Positions 20,434-32,884 of a stretch of 64,000 nucleotides of DNA are shown here, piece after piece. How positions within the stretch are numbered: the first letter of the stretch is position 1; each line of letters begins with the position of its first letter. The notes beneath the pieces were generated by a model. The model worked only from the letters and a program-made list of their open reading frames with translations. It was not told the DNA's origin and made no database searches. The position numbers and the translations under genes were made by a program. The stretch is from the NCBI GenBank assembly GCA_020310875.1, contig CM035433.1:113413000-113476999 (forward strand), in the 5' to 3' direction. Source of the stretch: Ceratopteris richardii (Eukaryota > Streptophyta > Polypodiopsida > Polypodiales > Pteridaceae).

Positions 20434-21897
20434 CTATAGCATGGTCGACTTGCCCACGAAAGGAGGTAAGCCATGGGGAAGTTCTTTTGGAAAAACATCC
20501 CGATAATTATTTATTAAACACTTAAATTTAAACCTTTCATGTTCAGATAAGGGAGACAAGATATAAGAAACTGACTTCATATTATGTACAATGTTTACAT
20601 CAGTAGGAAGTATCATGAAAACTTCCGCTTTTTGAGTATTTACAAGTTTTTTCAACTCCATGCTAGAAGTCAAAGGAGTACTAGGCACATCATGCTCTCC
20701 TTGAATTAGATAACGGATTCCATTTCTCTCCAATTCCAAAGTATTCAGCTGATAGCTTCTTTTAAGTGTTTTCCCTAAACCCCAAAGCCATTCTCTACCC
20801 AAAACCATATCAGTTCTTTCCATGTGCATGATCTGAAAGTCTAATTTATCTTTATAGCCTTGAAATTCTATTTCAAGGTTACATATAATAGTATCCCAGA
20901 CTTTCTTGTCTTGACCTTGCATCATAGACACAACATACTGATGAGGTGACTTTTGCTGGGGTAACTTTAGTCTCTTCACCAGTGAGTAGTTTAGGAAATT
21001 CTGGGTGGCCGAGTCGTCTATCATGACTCTGGCCTTTTCACCACTTATACAAGCATGAAGTTTGACCAAGTCATGAGGTCCAAATTGGTTTTGGATCCAC
21101 ATTGAGTCAGACAAACAACTTTGATGCTTGTCGTCTTCGTGAAGGACTTCCACTTTTTTCCAAACTTTACTATTTTCGAGATTCAATGTTTGGACTAAGT
21201 GTATTCCTATCTTTTCTTTCCCTCTTATCTCACGGATGGCTTTTTGTTGTCCCCTAGTCATGGAATTCTTACTAAGATATCCTGGGTTAAGGCACTTAAA
21301 GCAAAGATTCTCATTTTTTGCTTTTTCCCAAACCTCAGGGTCTAGCCTAGGTCGTGAAGGTCTAGGGGTTTTAAAGTCATCTTTTTTGAATGTGCCTAGC
21401 TTTCTTTTACCTGGTTTAAATTTTTTATTGTCTCCCAGAAGATGAAGTGGTTGTGTTCCAGTTTTAGCATGATCTTCATAGATTTGTGCTAACTTAATAG
21501 CATCTTCTAAACTTTTTGGAGCACTTCTTTTCACTTCATGTTTGACTTGCTTGTCGAAACCACGAATGAAACCTCTTACCTTATGAAAGTCATCTAGGTT
21601 TTGCAATTTAAGTACTATTTCTCGATAATGAGAAACATATAGAGAAAGGGGATGTCCTCTCTGCAGGACTTTGTCCCATTCTTCCCAGTTTCTTTCATCC
21701 TCATTTTCAAGTAAGATTTCTTTTTTGAAGAATTCTTCAAATTGATTCCAAGTTTCTGGGATTCTTTGAGCCTCCTTTAAGCTCATCCACCACTTATAAG
21801 CCTTAGGTCCAAGTGATAAACTTGTTTCTAAGACTTGATAAGCTTCAGGGGTGTTTTTTAACTGATGCAAGTCTTGCCATTTTTCTAAAAATGTCAA
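20434..21897 (-). pseudogene. Gy-C Gag C-terminal half and protease
   Basis: A 487-codon frame. Residues 1-160 are the Gag capsid (YKWWMSLKEAQRIPETWNQF, YREIVLKLQNLDDFHKVRGF). A zinc knuckle is degenerate (CFKCLNPGYLSKNS: His to Tyr and last Cys to Ser), consistent with C-to-T decay. The protease follows with active site MIDDSATQNFLN, where chromoviruses usually have DSGAT, so a Gly is lost; then MVLGREWLWGLG. The end (FPKELPHGLPP) is the RT approach region. Gag and protease are both likely non-functional. Confidence 0.83.
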
Positions 21898-21899
21898 GA

Positions 21900-22427
21900 C
21901 TACATCTTTGTTTCGGTCTTTATCTTCCCTAAAAATTGAGGTGGTTTTAAGTCTTTTGCAAAAGACAGGCTTCTAGACTTAATGGCAGTATGAGGAGGAT
22001 TTACTTCATTATCTTTATTTTTTAAAGATACATTACTGTGCAATGGTAAAGGGGTGTCAGTTCCTTTACTAGATGATTGGTTCCTTGGTCGAATAGACAA
22101 GGAACCTCTTTGTGCAGGAAAGGGTAAGGATGGATAAATCGTATTAAGAATTTGTTCCATCTTCCCTTGAACTTCATTGATTGAAGTACGAAGGGTACCC
22201 ATCTCGTTTTGGATTTCTTTAACAATGAACATATCCGCTTGGATATTGTTCATTTTTTCATCCAAACCATTCAACTCTTTATAAATATTTTTTTCCTGCC
22301 TTACTTCATGGCCTATCTCTGGAAGACCTAGAGTGTAATCTAATTGTCTACCCCCTTCCTGCGGTGCATAATCCTCTTCCTGCCTAGGAATGTCTAATAA
22401 CATGTTACTTGCGTAGGAATCCCCCAT
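21900..22427 (-). pseudogene. Gy-C Gag N-terminal part
   Basis: The ATG at 22427 opens 175 codons with a helical, coiled-coil-like segment (IYKELNGLDEKMNNIQADMF, IQNEMGTLRTSINEVQGKME) as often seen before the chromovirus capsid. The end (FAKDLKPPQFLGK) is the usual entry to the capsid, but a frameshift at about 21900 separates it from the next frame. Confidence 0.75.
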
Positions 22428-23195
22428 ATTTCAGTGAATACTTTGGAATCAACTAGAAATAAGAAAATACCGTTTCTAATACTGAAGGAAAATAAATGAA
22501 AATTAAATGCAGTACTTCCCCGAATTTTTTCTTTGATATCAACTTCTAGTTGTAGGTCGGCTTGGGCCCTCTTGGACGATCCACTACTTCACCGCCTCGG
22601 TTGAACTTTCTTAGGCTCTTCAGTCTTTAATCCTCTGTGATGATTGTAGCATTTTAGTCTGCTTGAGAGGATCCTAATCACTGAGAAGCTGATTACTTGT
22701 CAGGAAAAATTCCTCTGCCTTCATTCACTTCAGAGAGCGCAGCGCTGCGCCATCGTTGGCCCTGAAACTGATGCTCCTTCTCTGGCCGCCGGTTGGCTGG
22801 GGGGGGGGGGGGGATAATCCTTCTTTAATGGTGTTTGTACCTTGAGCTGTAAAGGTGCAAGGTTTCGGTAACGCTCAGATGTGACTGCTCTCAGGTGATG
22901 CCAGACGTTTTTTTCTCTCTCTAGACTGCAACGATTCGACGGCGCCTTAAATGAAGACTTTGCTTGAATTGACAGCTTCTACTTCATTTAATGTGCGCAT
23001 GGGAAGAGCTTCGGCACTCTCACAGCTTGTACTCTGGGGCTTAAATCGATGATGTTAGCCTCCATGCCTCCCCATGAGCTCTCAGAACAGACGTAGGTTG
23101 CACAGTACTTGATGAATTCGAATTTTCTATTATAGCTTCAAGAAGATTGCCTGCACATGAATCAAGAAACACTACAAGTACTTGAAAAAGAACTT
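22428..23195 (-). other. Gy-C 5' leader
   Basis: No ORF of note. It contains a run of 15 G at 22799-22813 (C on the element's coding strand). Its place between primer site and gag fits an untranslated leader. Confidence 0.6.
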
Positions 23196-23209
23196 GGCTC
23201 TGATTACCA
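23196..23209 (-). other. Gy-C primer binding site
   Basis: On the minus strand TGGTAATCAGAGCC, the initiator-Met type TGGTATCAGAGC with one inserted A. It starts directly after the LTR end. Confidence 0.75.
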
Positions 23210-23210
23210 C

Positions 23211-23300
23211 TGTTGTGAAAACTTCTTCCTAGAGTATAGCATCCATCAGAGAGTGAGTGAGTACGTATCCACCCATCCAACTCCACCCATATATATACCA
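23211..23300 (-). repeat. Gy-C 5' LTR, 3' end (start not found)
   Basis: The minus-strand LTR ends CACAACA at 23211. It includes a TATATATA stretch at about 23289-23297 that could be the LTR TATA box. The same segment occurs at 4804-4892. The LTR must extend rightward past 23300 but I could not place its start. Confidence 0.6.
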
Positions 23301-25745
23301 AAGGTCCAAGAGTTGCATGCCTTAATTTTTAACCATGTGTCCTAGCAAGTGTCCTTCATGTGGATACTTTCCAAAGAGAATCACATGGCTTATATTTCAA
23401 TTGAAGTCACGTACGAGTCAAGGTGTCCCTTGGGAGAAGCTTCTCCCAAGACTAAGGTTTTATTCCCTTAGGTTAATTATTCCTAAGGTAACAAACCCTT
23501 CAATTGAGACTTCTATAAAATAAAACTTCAAGGGTTAAATTCAAGAAACATAAGTTCCTTTTGGAGGGTCTAACCCATGATTTATACAACAAGTGCCAAT
23601 CCCAAAAATTACACTAGTTTTTACTCATGCTAAAGTGAACCCCATAATTTATGAGCGGTTGAGCAATCATCTGTAACCAGAAAGTAAAACATTTTATTTA
23701 GATATGTACAATTCATTTAAGGAAGGTAGCGATTTGGATATCATACGTTTAGCTTTCATTTCATTGGACACACTTTTACTTCACTTTTCCAAAGGCTCCA
23801 ATATTGGATCTTGATCTTACAAGATTTGTACCAGCACATCAGCATACAAGAGCTCTTGACGCATGATTCACATCATTTAGGAATATGCTAACAAATCTAC
23901 GTGCTCCTTATTCAAAATTCTTGATCGTATTTTTGGAATAAGGACAGCCAAGGTTCTTAGCTTGAAGGATAGGTTTGGCCTAGAGACAATGAAAATCTTA
24001 AGGATATTGTTCTATTGAAGATGGACACATGAATAATCGTGACCTTAGAAAGGGTTCCAAAAGGCTATGTAATCGGTTTGGAGGTGAGTCCCATAGACTT
24101 TATATTTTCCCTTTGCATGCCATAAAGACCAAGAGGGAATTCTCTCCTCCTTCCTATCATATTAAAAAAAAAAAAAAAACCTGTAACACTCTATTCAGCT
24201 TGTATGTATCTCTCATTCTCAAAAGAGAAGTCTTGGAATAGAAGCTCAAAAGTGTTTCAACGATGGCATCAAAATTTAAGCTGATTTAAACAAGAATGGT
24301 ATGCTTCTTACTTTCCATCAGATCGCCAATGCATTTAATATATGTATTGAGTGCGTCTATGAAGTTAGCAAAAGGATTAAAGACAATAAGGAAGTTGTTA
24401 AAATCTATGTCAAAGGATGACTGCTTCCCCTTCATCATTGTGCTTGTAATATGCAGTAGCAATTAGTGAGTTTATAGATCCCCCTCTGCTTGCAATTGTT
24501 TTCCTATCTCCATGAAGAAGAGCTATTTGATTTGTCTCATTTTACATCAATGTATATGGAGAACCAAAAGAGCCTTCAAAGCCACAAATGTTCCTGAAAA
24601 ATGTAACAAGAGTTGCAGCCAACATGAATACCTACACCACAAATCTTTTTGTTTGTCTTTAGATCAAACCTTCTAGACACTCTTAAAAAAAACTGCACAG
24701 TTATTCACCCTTTGCCCTATAACAACAAGGAAATCCTTCTTGGGGAACGCCACCACGTGGACCACCCCTATAGAGTCTATGGAGAGTTCAGTACCTTTGG
24801 GCTTATTAGATGCAAATGAATGAGGTAGAATCAATGGAGAACTGAGTAGCTTTGGGCTTTTTGATGCAAAGGAATCAGGCCATCTTCAAGGGAAGGACTA
24901 CTGAGAAGTCCTCTAGGCTCTCTTTCAACTTTTGTGTTGACTCAAAAAGTTTTCTACCAAAGCCATTCGAGCTGCTCCATGTCTCCATTAATTTCTGGCC
25001 ATTGAAGTTCAAACCTATCTCTCCGCCGAGGAGACTATATATGGTACACCCACATACCTCCTAACCCCTGGACTATGCTCAATGGTATTACACATTCTTA
25101 AGAAGAAATAAATAAATTTGTCAAAAGAGCGAACCAAAGCTAATCTCTCTTCGGGAATGGAAGTAGAAAGGTTATTATAAACTACCTTACTTATCAGCTA
25201 TGAGGAAGCTTCTCGAAGCAGAAACATCCATCACCCATGAAGTTCAAAACCAGATTGACTGTGCAAGGCAATCCATGATATTAAGTTCAAGGCAGATGAT
25301 CTGTACAAAGTTAAATCTGAACGAAAATATCTCATAACTCTGAGCTGCACCTGATTGAATCGCCATGAAATTGACATAATTTTTCTTGCATAAGAAAATT
25401 TCCATCAGTCTTTCTAACTGTACAGTATCGCTGTGTTTAAGGAAATTAAACCAAGTATCAGCACCCACAGCTTATGGGCTAATGACGCAAATATACATGA
25501 TTGACAAGTGAATTAAGTACTCTCAGACGGGAGAGAATCGCTTGGGCATGCTGACATTAGCTTTAATGGTGTCTCTACCCAAGCCAGGACAACCTGAGGG
25601 CTTCTCTCCAACTCCGACATACACTCCTTGCCGCCGCCGACCCGATGCAATGAGAGAAACACGGCTCTTCTTCCTAGTAGCAGCCATGAAAAGAATATGC
25701 AACACATTCCTTCATGAAGATGTGCGAGTGGGGCTCACCATAACC
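23301..25745. other. No gene seen
   Basis: AT-rich DNA between the Gy-C LTR and the PP2C gene; the left part probably belongs to that LTR, and the part next to 25746 should hold the PP2C 3' UTR. An A-run lies at about 24164-24179. Short ORFs on both strands show no recognisable motif, and no clear AATAAA signal was seen for PP2C. Confidence 0.45.
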
Positions 25746-27619
25746 TTAATCATCGCCTATGAATAATAGACCTGCACGTTTACCACGGGAGAGATTTTTA
25801 TTAAGAGCTCCAGCATTTGCTGAAACGATCTCGGTGCTTTCAGAAGTGGACACGGTAAGAAGCTCGAGTTCACTGCAACTAGCTGATTTGTCCATCTTTA
25901 ACTTGGCAGTAAACATGCGATGCAAAGATATAAGGGAAGTAGCAGTTTTCTTAAGCCCCGAATCCTCGTTCACAACTCTGAAAGTGGACGATGAAGAAGA
26001 AGATGCAAGGTGATCATCCAGAAACAAACAGATTGCTGTGCAATCATCGGCCCTTGATTGTGGCCGCTTTTTATTCCACGTGGAAGTTGCAGCTTCCACA
26101 ACAGCTTCCGCTGCCAAGGACCTGTGAGATGAAGCGACTATTTCCACCACTTCATCATTAGTTAAAACATCCCAGACCTGCATCCAATGTTCATGAAATG
26201 TCTATTACTCTCAAATATGGCAGATCTAAAAGACTGTAAGCACCATTAATGTACTGATGCGAGGCCCTACCCCATCAGATGCCAGCACAATAAACTTGTC
26301 TCTTACTGAAAGTTTCCGATATGTAACGGTTGGCTCCGAGATAACCCCAAATTTCTTTAAACAATGATCGCCCAAGGACCTGGCCATTGCCAAACCAGGT
26401 GAATCTATACCAGGCAGCCATACACGTTTCACTGAAGGTTCATGAGGCAATGAAAATACACGCCCTTTTAGCTTCGTGATCCGCTCGGCCTCCTCTGATC
26501 ATGGACAGATTATTATAACATACTAATGGAAACAAAAAGACTAAGGATTGATAGGACACATGCTTAAATCTCACTTCGCAAGTTCGGTTTCAGGTCAACT
26601 GTAAGTTGCAAAGCCATCATGGAATTTTCATCTGTTAAAAATCCTAATATAGCCCGAGAATCACCAACATTTCCAATGTAAAGATCACTGCCCTGTTTGA
26701 GATACAAGATTCAGATCTAAATAGGCCAACTTATCAATTACACAGAATTGATAATATGCACCTGCTTCACTAGTGTGACTGCTGTTGTCCCACTGAAAGT
26801 AGGGTCCAATTCATCATAATATAATGCGAGATCCCTATCCACCTGCTTATGGGCGGAAATCAAAGATTCTTTCCAGGCCATTATCAGCTTAGGATCACCT
26901 CCGGCGTTTGCCGTAAAGCTTCTATTACCTTGATGCAATAGACCCGTTCCAGGTGGATGAATATCATAAGCGATCCGCCAACAAGATGCCAATTTTCCAG
27001 GAAGTAAGTCCCGGACCCTCCGTGCAATAAGATGCCCGTCGGGACCGTGTCCATCAAAAACGCCGCAGAATACCGTGCCAGGCTGATCAGCAAAATCCTA
27101 TAGAATGTTCGAGTCAGCTTCAATCCAATCGGAAGCAATCAACTTGAGTACGAAGATTTACCTCCAGTACAAGCATAGCATCTTGATTTTCCCCCTTCAT
27201 TCCTTCCTTTGAGAAAAGAGATGCAGTCTTGTTGCCTCCATTCTGCACAGACCTCCGGGACGCATCAGATGCAGGATCATCGGTTATAGTAGCAATCTCC
27301 GCCAACATTCGAGGTTCTATCCTCGGTTTCCCAGTTCTACGTGCATCTGCAAACAGTCCAATTCTCGTTAAGTTGACCGTCGCCAAATAAATCAAAACAC
27401 GTTTACTGAAAAAGAATTGTTACTTTTAATGGTTTTAAAACGAACTCTTCGAATCAGGAAAGGGCTCCGACGAGGCAAACGGCCTGAAGCCCTGCGTTCG
27501 AGTCTTTTTGCACCAAAAATCTCTACCTCAACGCTTGGAGCAAATATTGTCAAGGAGCGCAGTCTTTCAAAGAAACGAAGGAAAAACCGCCTCCAGCGTG
27601 GCCATTCAACATCTGTCAT
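25746..27619 (-). CDS. Protein phosphatase 2C, clade E-like, six exons
   Basis: A Ser/Thr phosphatase of the metal-dependent PPM family. Exons on the minus strand: 27619-27424, 27346-27162, 27097-26762, 26692-26575, 26494-26271, 26177-25746; all introns are GT-AG, 64-93 bp, and the joined length is 1491 nt (496 aa), normal for the clade. Metal and phosphate residues are present: GENQDAM (Asp121), FDGHG (Asp142-Gly143), ASDG (Asp352) and SRADDCTA (Asp397-Asp398). Other family blocks are SGTTAVTLVKQ, GNVGDSRA, QLTVDLKPN, SPGLAMARSLGD. Best remembered match is the plant PP2C33/PP2C6 group. Exons 2-6 are firm. Exon 1, which encodes a basic helical N-terminus (WRRFFLRFFERLRSL), is chosen because its donor phase fits; it lacks the MG myristoylation start of some relatives. 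The Ser-rich tail is unique. Substrates are unknown. Confidence 0.9.
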
Positions 27620-27913
27620 CAGGATATTGAGCAATTCGCACACTGCTAGAACACACAGACATCTTCAGAATCAAAATTCTGACATAAAAATCGTACAAAA
27701 AGGAGATGTATGAAATGGAAAAAATAATAAAGACAAGATGTGGAAGATGGAGAAGAAAGGCAAACACACTTTCGGACACTTGAATCACAAACACTGACGA
27801 ATTCGAATCGGCCCACTCCTTCCAGGACACAGAATTAACTCGACAGATACTTGAAAGATGGCCTGCCTTGGTTCGAGAATATTTCGATGGCATATGAAAT
27901 AGGGTGGAAATCC

Positions 27914-27920
27914 ATATATA
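27914..27920 (-). promoter_or_regulatory. Possible TATA box for PP2C
   Basis: TATATAT on the minus strand lies about 300 bp before the proposed ATG of PP2C. In this AT-rich DNA such a string is weak evidence. Confidence 0.25.
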
Positions 27921-30178
27921 ATAATGTCAACGCTCGTTTAAAAGATAATCACAAACTTATTACCTACGTGAATTTTCTTTTTTCCCGTTTTTAAAACCAA
28001 AGTAATGGCCTTGATCGGACCAATTTTAACAGTGAGAAGGACGCGGCTAAGTCATGAAAAAAGATCCTCAGTAAAAGGCATGGCCTATGATCCACTGATC
28101 TTAACATCGTCCGTCGGCCACACTCTGTTGAATCCAAATCACACGATATGTTCGATGCAAACGATCTTCGAATACCAAACCAAACACAGAAAAATGTTGC
28201 CCACCGCGAATATGACTGTTAGGAGAGATGAATATAGAGGAATAGTCGACGAATTCATTACTTCGATATTGTCCACACAATTGCTGTCATCCACGAGGAT
28301 GAATATGACCAGGAATGCAGGAAAGGTTGCAAGAAACAACGGAACGGAGAACCATGGACAACATTAGAAAAATAATAAAGGCATGATACGAAAAAATTGT
28401 AGAGAAACGAGCATCTACAAGTAATTAAAGATCTGAAGAAACGAATGTTGCCCGACCTGATGATTCAGGAAAACCATGTGAGACAGACGCTGCGGCTATC
28501 CAGGCATTCTGTGGAATCCTTCTTCTGTTCGACCTTGAATAGCAATAGTTCCAGGTTCAAATATTCGAGCGGATTTTACGAAAGATCATCTGACACCGGC
28601 GACCGTGAGTCTGAGAAATCTACATTATGTATGCATCTAAGAGAGACGGTGCAGGGAGCAGTGGTGACTAAGGAATGAGGAAATCAAAAGGCTCGCTGCT
28701 CCCCAGACGTTGGCAACGCAGCAGACGTAGGCCCAGGAGAAACACGAACATGATGTAACAGAAGAGAAACGAAAAGAGCAGGGTATCAACCCAATGGTGC
28801 CATGAAAACCTTCAAACATCCCTATAAAGATGAAGTTGACTATGTGCAAGATTGCATCACTGTGACAATGTTTTGGTCAAAATTATGAAGCAAATAACTT
28901 TGCTTATCAGGAACACATTACCCCATCTCCATTGGGCTGAAAAAAGCTTCCAGAAAAGTTACACTTCCTTGGTTTTACAAAGGTGCTAATCTCTGATATT
29001 CCTACTTTTATTAGACAAGAGATAGGGAAGGTCTACAAAGATGCTTTCAAAGGAGCGTTTTTCCCATATAAAGGAGTGACATTCTTCAATTAAGCACACA
29101 TAAATCCTTCTTATTGAGACTGTAAAGAAGAAGGGAAGATGACTGTGAACAAATGATTCAAATAGGGTCATTCCTTAAAGAATGAGCTTGAGACTGCACC
29201 CACCTAAAGATTGTTGATTTATAGATACCTTAGGAGAAGGTATGTATCCAAGATTACAAAATACTTCATAAAATTCAAAGAAATCTCGATTTTCTCTATC
29301 ATGCAGGTTTTTATGTGGAAGTACTAAAGTAAAGAAGAGGTATCAAGTTTAGACCTATGAAATTAGAAAAAGATAGAAAATTGGAGAGCAATGAACATGG
29401 TCATAAGAGGCTGTAAAGTCTACAAAAATTCTATAGAATGAGGACTAAACCTTCTTCATTGAAGGAAGACATATCCTAGAAAAACTATCATTGATATCAA
29501 GATCGTAATTGAGAGCCCCAAAGAAAATAGGTACGCTTTGAACGATAAAACAATAGAGTGGTATTAGCTTCGACAATCCCTACTAAGCATGAGTCTTGGG
29601 AGGAAGCTCACCCTTGTCCTAAGAGATGATATGTATATTGGAAGAAGTATTACTATCAATGGAGCCCCCTATGGTTCTTACACTCTCTGAAGAGTGATCC
29701 AATGAGGATCTAGGCATGCTCTAGGTATATTCCCTATAAACAAAGGCAATTATTTTTTATCGTTGGTTGCAAACAAGGTATGAGAACAAGAAGGAAATCT
29801 TATTTACATCATATGGAAAACATTAATTCTTGAAGATCTCTCTTTAAGAAAATTTGGAAGTGCAATCAATTATCTAAAGTATAACACAAACACATGGATG
29901 CAGTGCGAATTCCGAATATTTGGTACTTCCATGGTAGTGATGGTCCCAATGTTACTATAGTTTCTCTTCTTTGTGTGAACGATTCACATGAATCTCCATA
30001 ATCTTTTGATTCATAAAAAAAAGATTTATGGTTTAGAGATGAAAGAATGATAGGAATATTTATGGTACTTGGAAAAGATGTCACCTTCTGAAAGTAAAAG
30101 AGGGAATGCAAATATAACTAAATATATGACACAATCACAATGATAAATAAAATGAAACAAAGGCATGAACGATAAAGT
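27921..30178. other. PP2C upstream region and AT-rich DNA, no gene seen
   Basis: The first few hundred bases upstream of PP2C probably include its 5' region. A short hydrophobic minus-strand ORF at 28139-28339 could be chance. Nothing else recognisable. Confidence 0.4.
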
Positions 30179-30880
30179 GTTGGAGGGAGCTAAAATAATT
30201 TTTTTTACAACTCCTTTATAAGAAGTTCTCAGAGAGTAGCACAAGGAAAGATTTATAGAGACACTGAACTATGCAAAAATTCAACACCTAGTAAAGGAGT
30301 AAACAAAAGGAGATAGAGTAAAGAATGAAAACACTTGTTTAATCCCTAGTGAAAGTAGGTTACAATGGGTTCATCCAGCTATGCACTTAGTTAGTGTATC
30401 AATGATGTTTATGGAGTAATCTCTCATTTTAATCATTTAGTTAGTTTCATACTTATCATTCCTTCACTTGCATGCATCTCCATTTTGGAGCACTCACTTT
30501 GTATTTGGGTTCACTGGCTATTTAACTTCTAGCCTGACTGTAACCTCTGTTTAGCTCATTATCCCACATCTGACATCCCTTTCACAAATGTGCATGAGCT
30601 CTCCTTGAAGGAGATCTACCCCACATATGATGTATTTTAGGGGCCTCCTTCCAATTCAATAAAAGGGTGTCCTCACTCTCATTTCCAAACACTTTGCAAC
30701 ACACTCTCTTCTTTTGGTTAAAAACTTGTGAGCTCTTTCATGATCTTGGCAAACTCACTCTCATCCATATGTGAGTTTACTCATTTCATGGTTCTATCAC
30801 TTTGTAAGTTTTTTTTTTTTTTTTTTTTTTTTTTGTATTATGCTATTTCATTTTTTTCTTCTGCATGTGCACTCTCTACA
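30179..30880 (+). repeat. Probable Copia LTR relic, about 700 bp
   Basis: It starts TGTTGGAGGG and ends CTCTCTACA directly before a primer-site-like sequence. It carries an AATAAA at about 30656-30662 and a run of 26 T at 30809-30834. No second LTR is seen. The leader after it is G/T-rich, as in many plant Copia elements, but gag could not be read. Confidence 0.45.
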
Positions 30881-30892
30881 TGGTATTAGAGT
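30881..30892 (+). other. Primer-site relic (initiator Met tRNA type)
   Basis: TGGTATTAGAGT differs by two bases from the standard TGGTATCAGAGC and sits immediately after an LTR-like ACA end. The following GTTATAGGTGGAGG resembles Copia leaders. Confidence 0.5.
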
Positions 30893-32096
30893 TATAGGTG
30901 GAGGTCTAGTGGTTCATCTTGGGATGGTGGTGATTTTGGTGGTGATGGTAGTGGTTCTTGTGGTGGCACATCTTTGGTAGTGGAGCTTCCCCTTCATAGA
31001 GAATGTTCTAATCATCAATTTCATTCTCATAGAGAATTTTGGGGGTGTCATTTTATCCATTATCCCACTCTTTAACCACCCTTCAACCCTTGTTCTTGCA
31101 AGAATTATGGCACTTTTTTAATGGAATAAAGGGATAATTTCAACTTTATGTAATGTTTGTGAACACTCTCCTTCTTTATTAATTTGTGGTATCCCCATTA
31201 TGCTTGGTGACACTTATGAGTTATGCATGAACTAGCACTTTGGATAGCTCATTGACCTCATCTTTCAAGGCTCAATGTTTAACATTGTCATCTTATCTAT
31301 TTTTGTTTTTTATTTTTGGATTCTGCATTGGCATTTGATTATGCAGCATTTGCCATCAAACTATCACAAAACACTTCAAATAGTGCACACATTCTTTCTA
31401 TTCCTTTCTATCAAAATGTCAATTGAGAAAATAATAGCCTTCTTCTTCTGTCACTCCCCTCTATCTACATCTACTTGAGCATAGAGAACATCTTGATGTT
31501 TAAGGCGGTGTTGGACTTGTCATCTTCATATATTATTGTGGTTGAAAATTTAAGCTAAGAAAGAGCTAATTCCATTATCCCTTCATAAAAAGAAAATAGA
31601 ATAGAAGAGGTAATTGTGTATTCATCTACTGTTGGCGAGAAGAAAGAGCTAAATAGCCAATCCACATTTCCAAGATAGTTCATTTGTGTTGACACAAGAG
31701 CATGAGCAAGCCTTTCAGCTAATTAATCTATATCAATAAGTTCATCTGTGTTGATCCATATGTACAAACAATTATTGGACTCCCCAAGCGCAATCCTAAG
31801 ACAGAGAGATAATATAATAGAATTGGGTTTTTTCAAAATGTATTTGACCACAACCATTATAGTTCACGTTGAAATACATCTCTATGAAAACCTCAGAAGA
31901 CATACGGGTGTCATAATACATGTCTAAAAGAAAATGGCTATTTTCCAAATGCATTGAAATGTCCATTGATAGTATGTACACATGTACATTGATATATTTT
32001 CCGCCATAATTTTCCATGAGCGCATCAAAACCCAAATACATGAAGTAATTACTATAAAAAAAAAGCATCATTATAGCTATCAGTATACACATCCGT
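30893..32096. other. No gene seen
   Basis: Possibly the remains of the Copia element started by the preceding LTR, but no Gag or Pol motif is readable. Confidence 0.4.
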
Positions 32097-32110
32097 GTAT
32101 GTATGTATGT

Positions 32111-32188
<78 letters not shown>

Positions 32189-32221
32189 GTATGTATATAC
32201 GTACGTACATATGTATGTATG
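32097..32221. repeat. Microsatellite: (TATG)n and (TA)n block
   Basis: About 60 bp of pure TA alternation (32118-32176) flanked by ATGT tetranucleotide repeats on both sides. ORFs through it are artefacts. Confidence 0.95.
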
Positions 32222-32439
32222 TAATTTGGGGGCATTTCCCTTAGACTAAGAAACTTAGAGAAAAAAACCACAAGGCATGCACACCATAGAAAATAAGGAC
32301 ACCCCAAAAACCAAGTGCCACTCAAGCAATAAATCAAAAGGGGCATACAAGTGAAACAATGACCTGCAAAAAAGCGCTCCACCTGTAAAGAAAACTATCC
32401 ACCTACAAAAACACATTCGGCCAACAAAACAAATTCTGC
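32222..32439. other. Unique spacer between microsatellites
   Basis: About 220 bp without a recognisable feature, separating two tetranucleotide arrays. Confidence 0.5.
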
Positions 32440-32822
32440 CTATATGTATTTATGTATTTATGTGTGTGTTTGTGTGCGTGTATGTGTATATATATGTATG
32501 TAAGTATGTATGTATGAATGTGTGTGTGTATGTATGTATGTATATATGTATACTTACATACTTACATGTTTGTATGTAAAGTATTTGTGAATATATGTAT
32601 CCACGTACACATGTAAAGTATGTATGTATGTATGTATATATGTATGTGTGTATGTATGTATGTATGTACATACGTATGTATGTATGTATGTATATATGTA
32701 TGTATGAATGTATGTATGTATGAATATATGTATGTATGTATGTACATATATATGTATGTATGTATGTATATATGTATGTATGTATCTATGTATGCATGCA
32801 TGCATGTATGCTTGTATGTATG

Positions 32823-32853
<31 letters not shown>

Positions 32854-32884
32854 GTAAGTAAGTAAGTATGTATGTATGTATGTG
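32440..32884. repeat. Microsatellite: long (TATG)n array
   Basis: About 445 bp of TATG repeats with interspersed TATA, GTGT, TGCA and AAGT variants. Long frames of Tyr-Ile-His-Thr or Met-Tyr-Val-Cys text on both strands result from the repeat and are not genes. Confidence 0.95.

Larger units (their letters stand above)
19737..23300 (-). mobile_element. Gy-C: chromovirus-like Gypsy fragment
   Basis: Read on the minus strand: LTR end, primer site, leader, gag, protease, RT, then an abrupt cut by the Gy-M1 LTR. RNase H, integrase and chromodomain are missing, so chromovirus membership is inferred from the RT style ([40 protein letters not shown]). A detached copy of its LTR end lies at 4804-4892. 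The right LTR border was not found. Confidence 0.8.

Noticed and set aside
27606..27893. Minus-strand ORF starting MPSKYSRTKAG as PP2C exon 1
   Set aside because: Its donors do not give as good a phase and intron length as the exon at 27619-27424; kept as an alternative only.
28139..28339. Hydrophobic 66-codon minus-strand ORF upstream of PP2C
   Set aside because: Possible membrane-like stretch, but no homology, no splice link that fits the PP2C phase, and such text is common by chance in AT-rich DNA.
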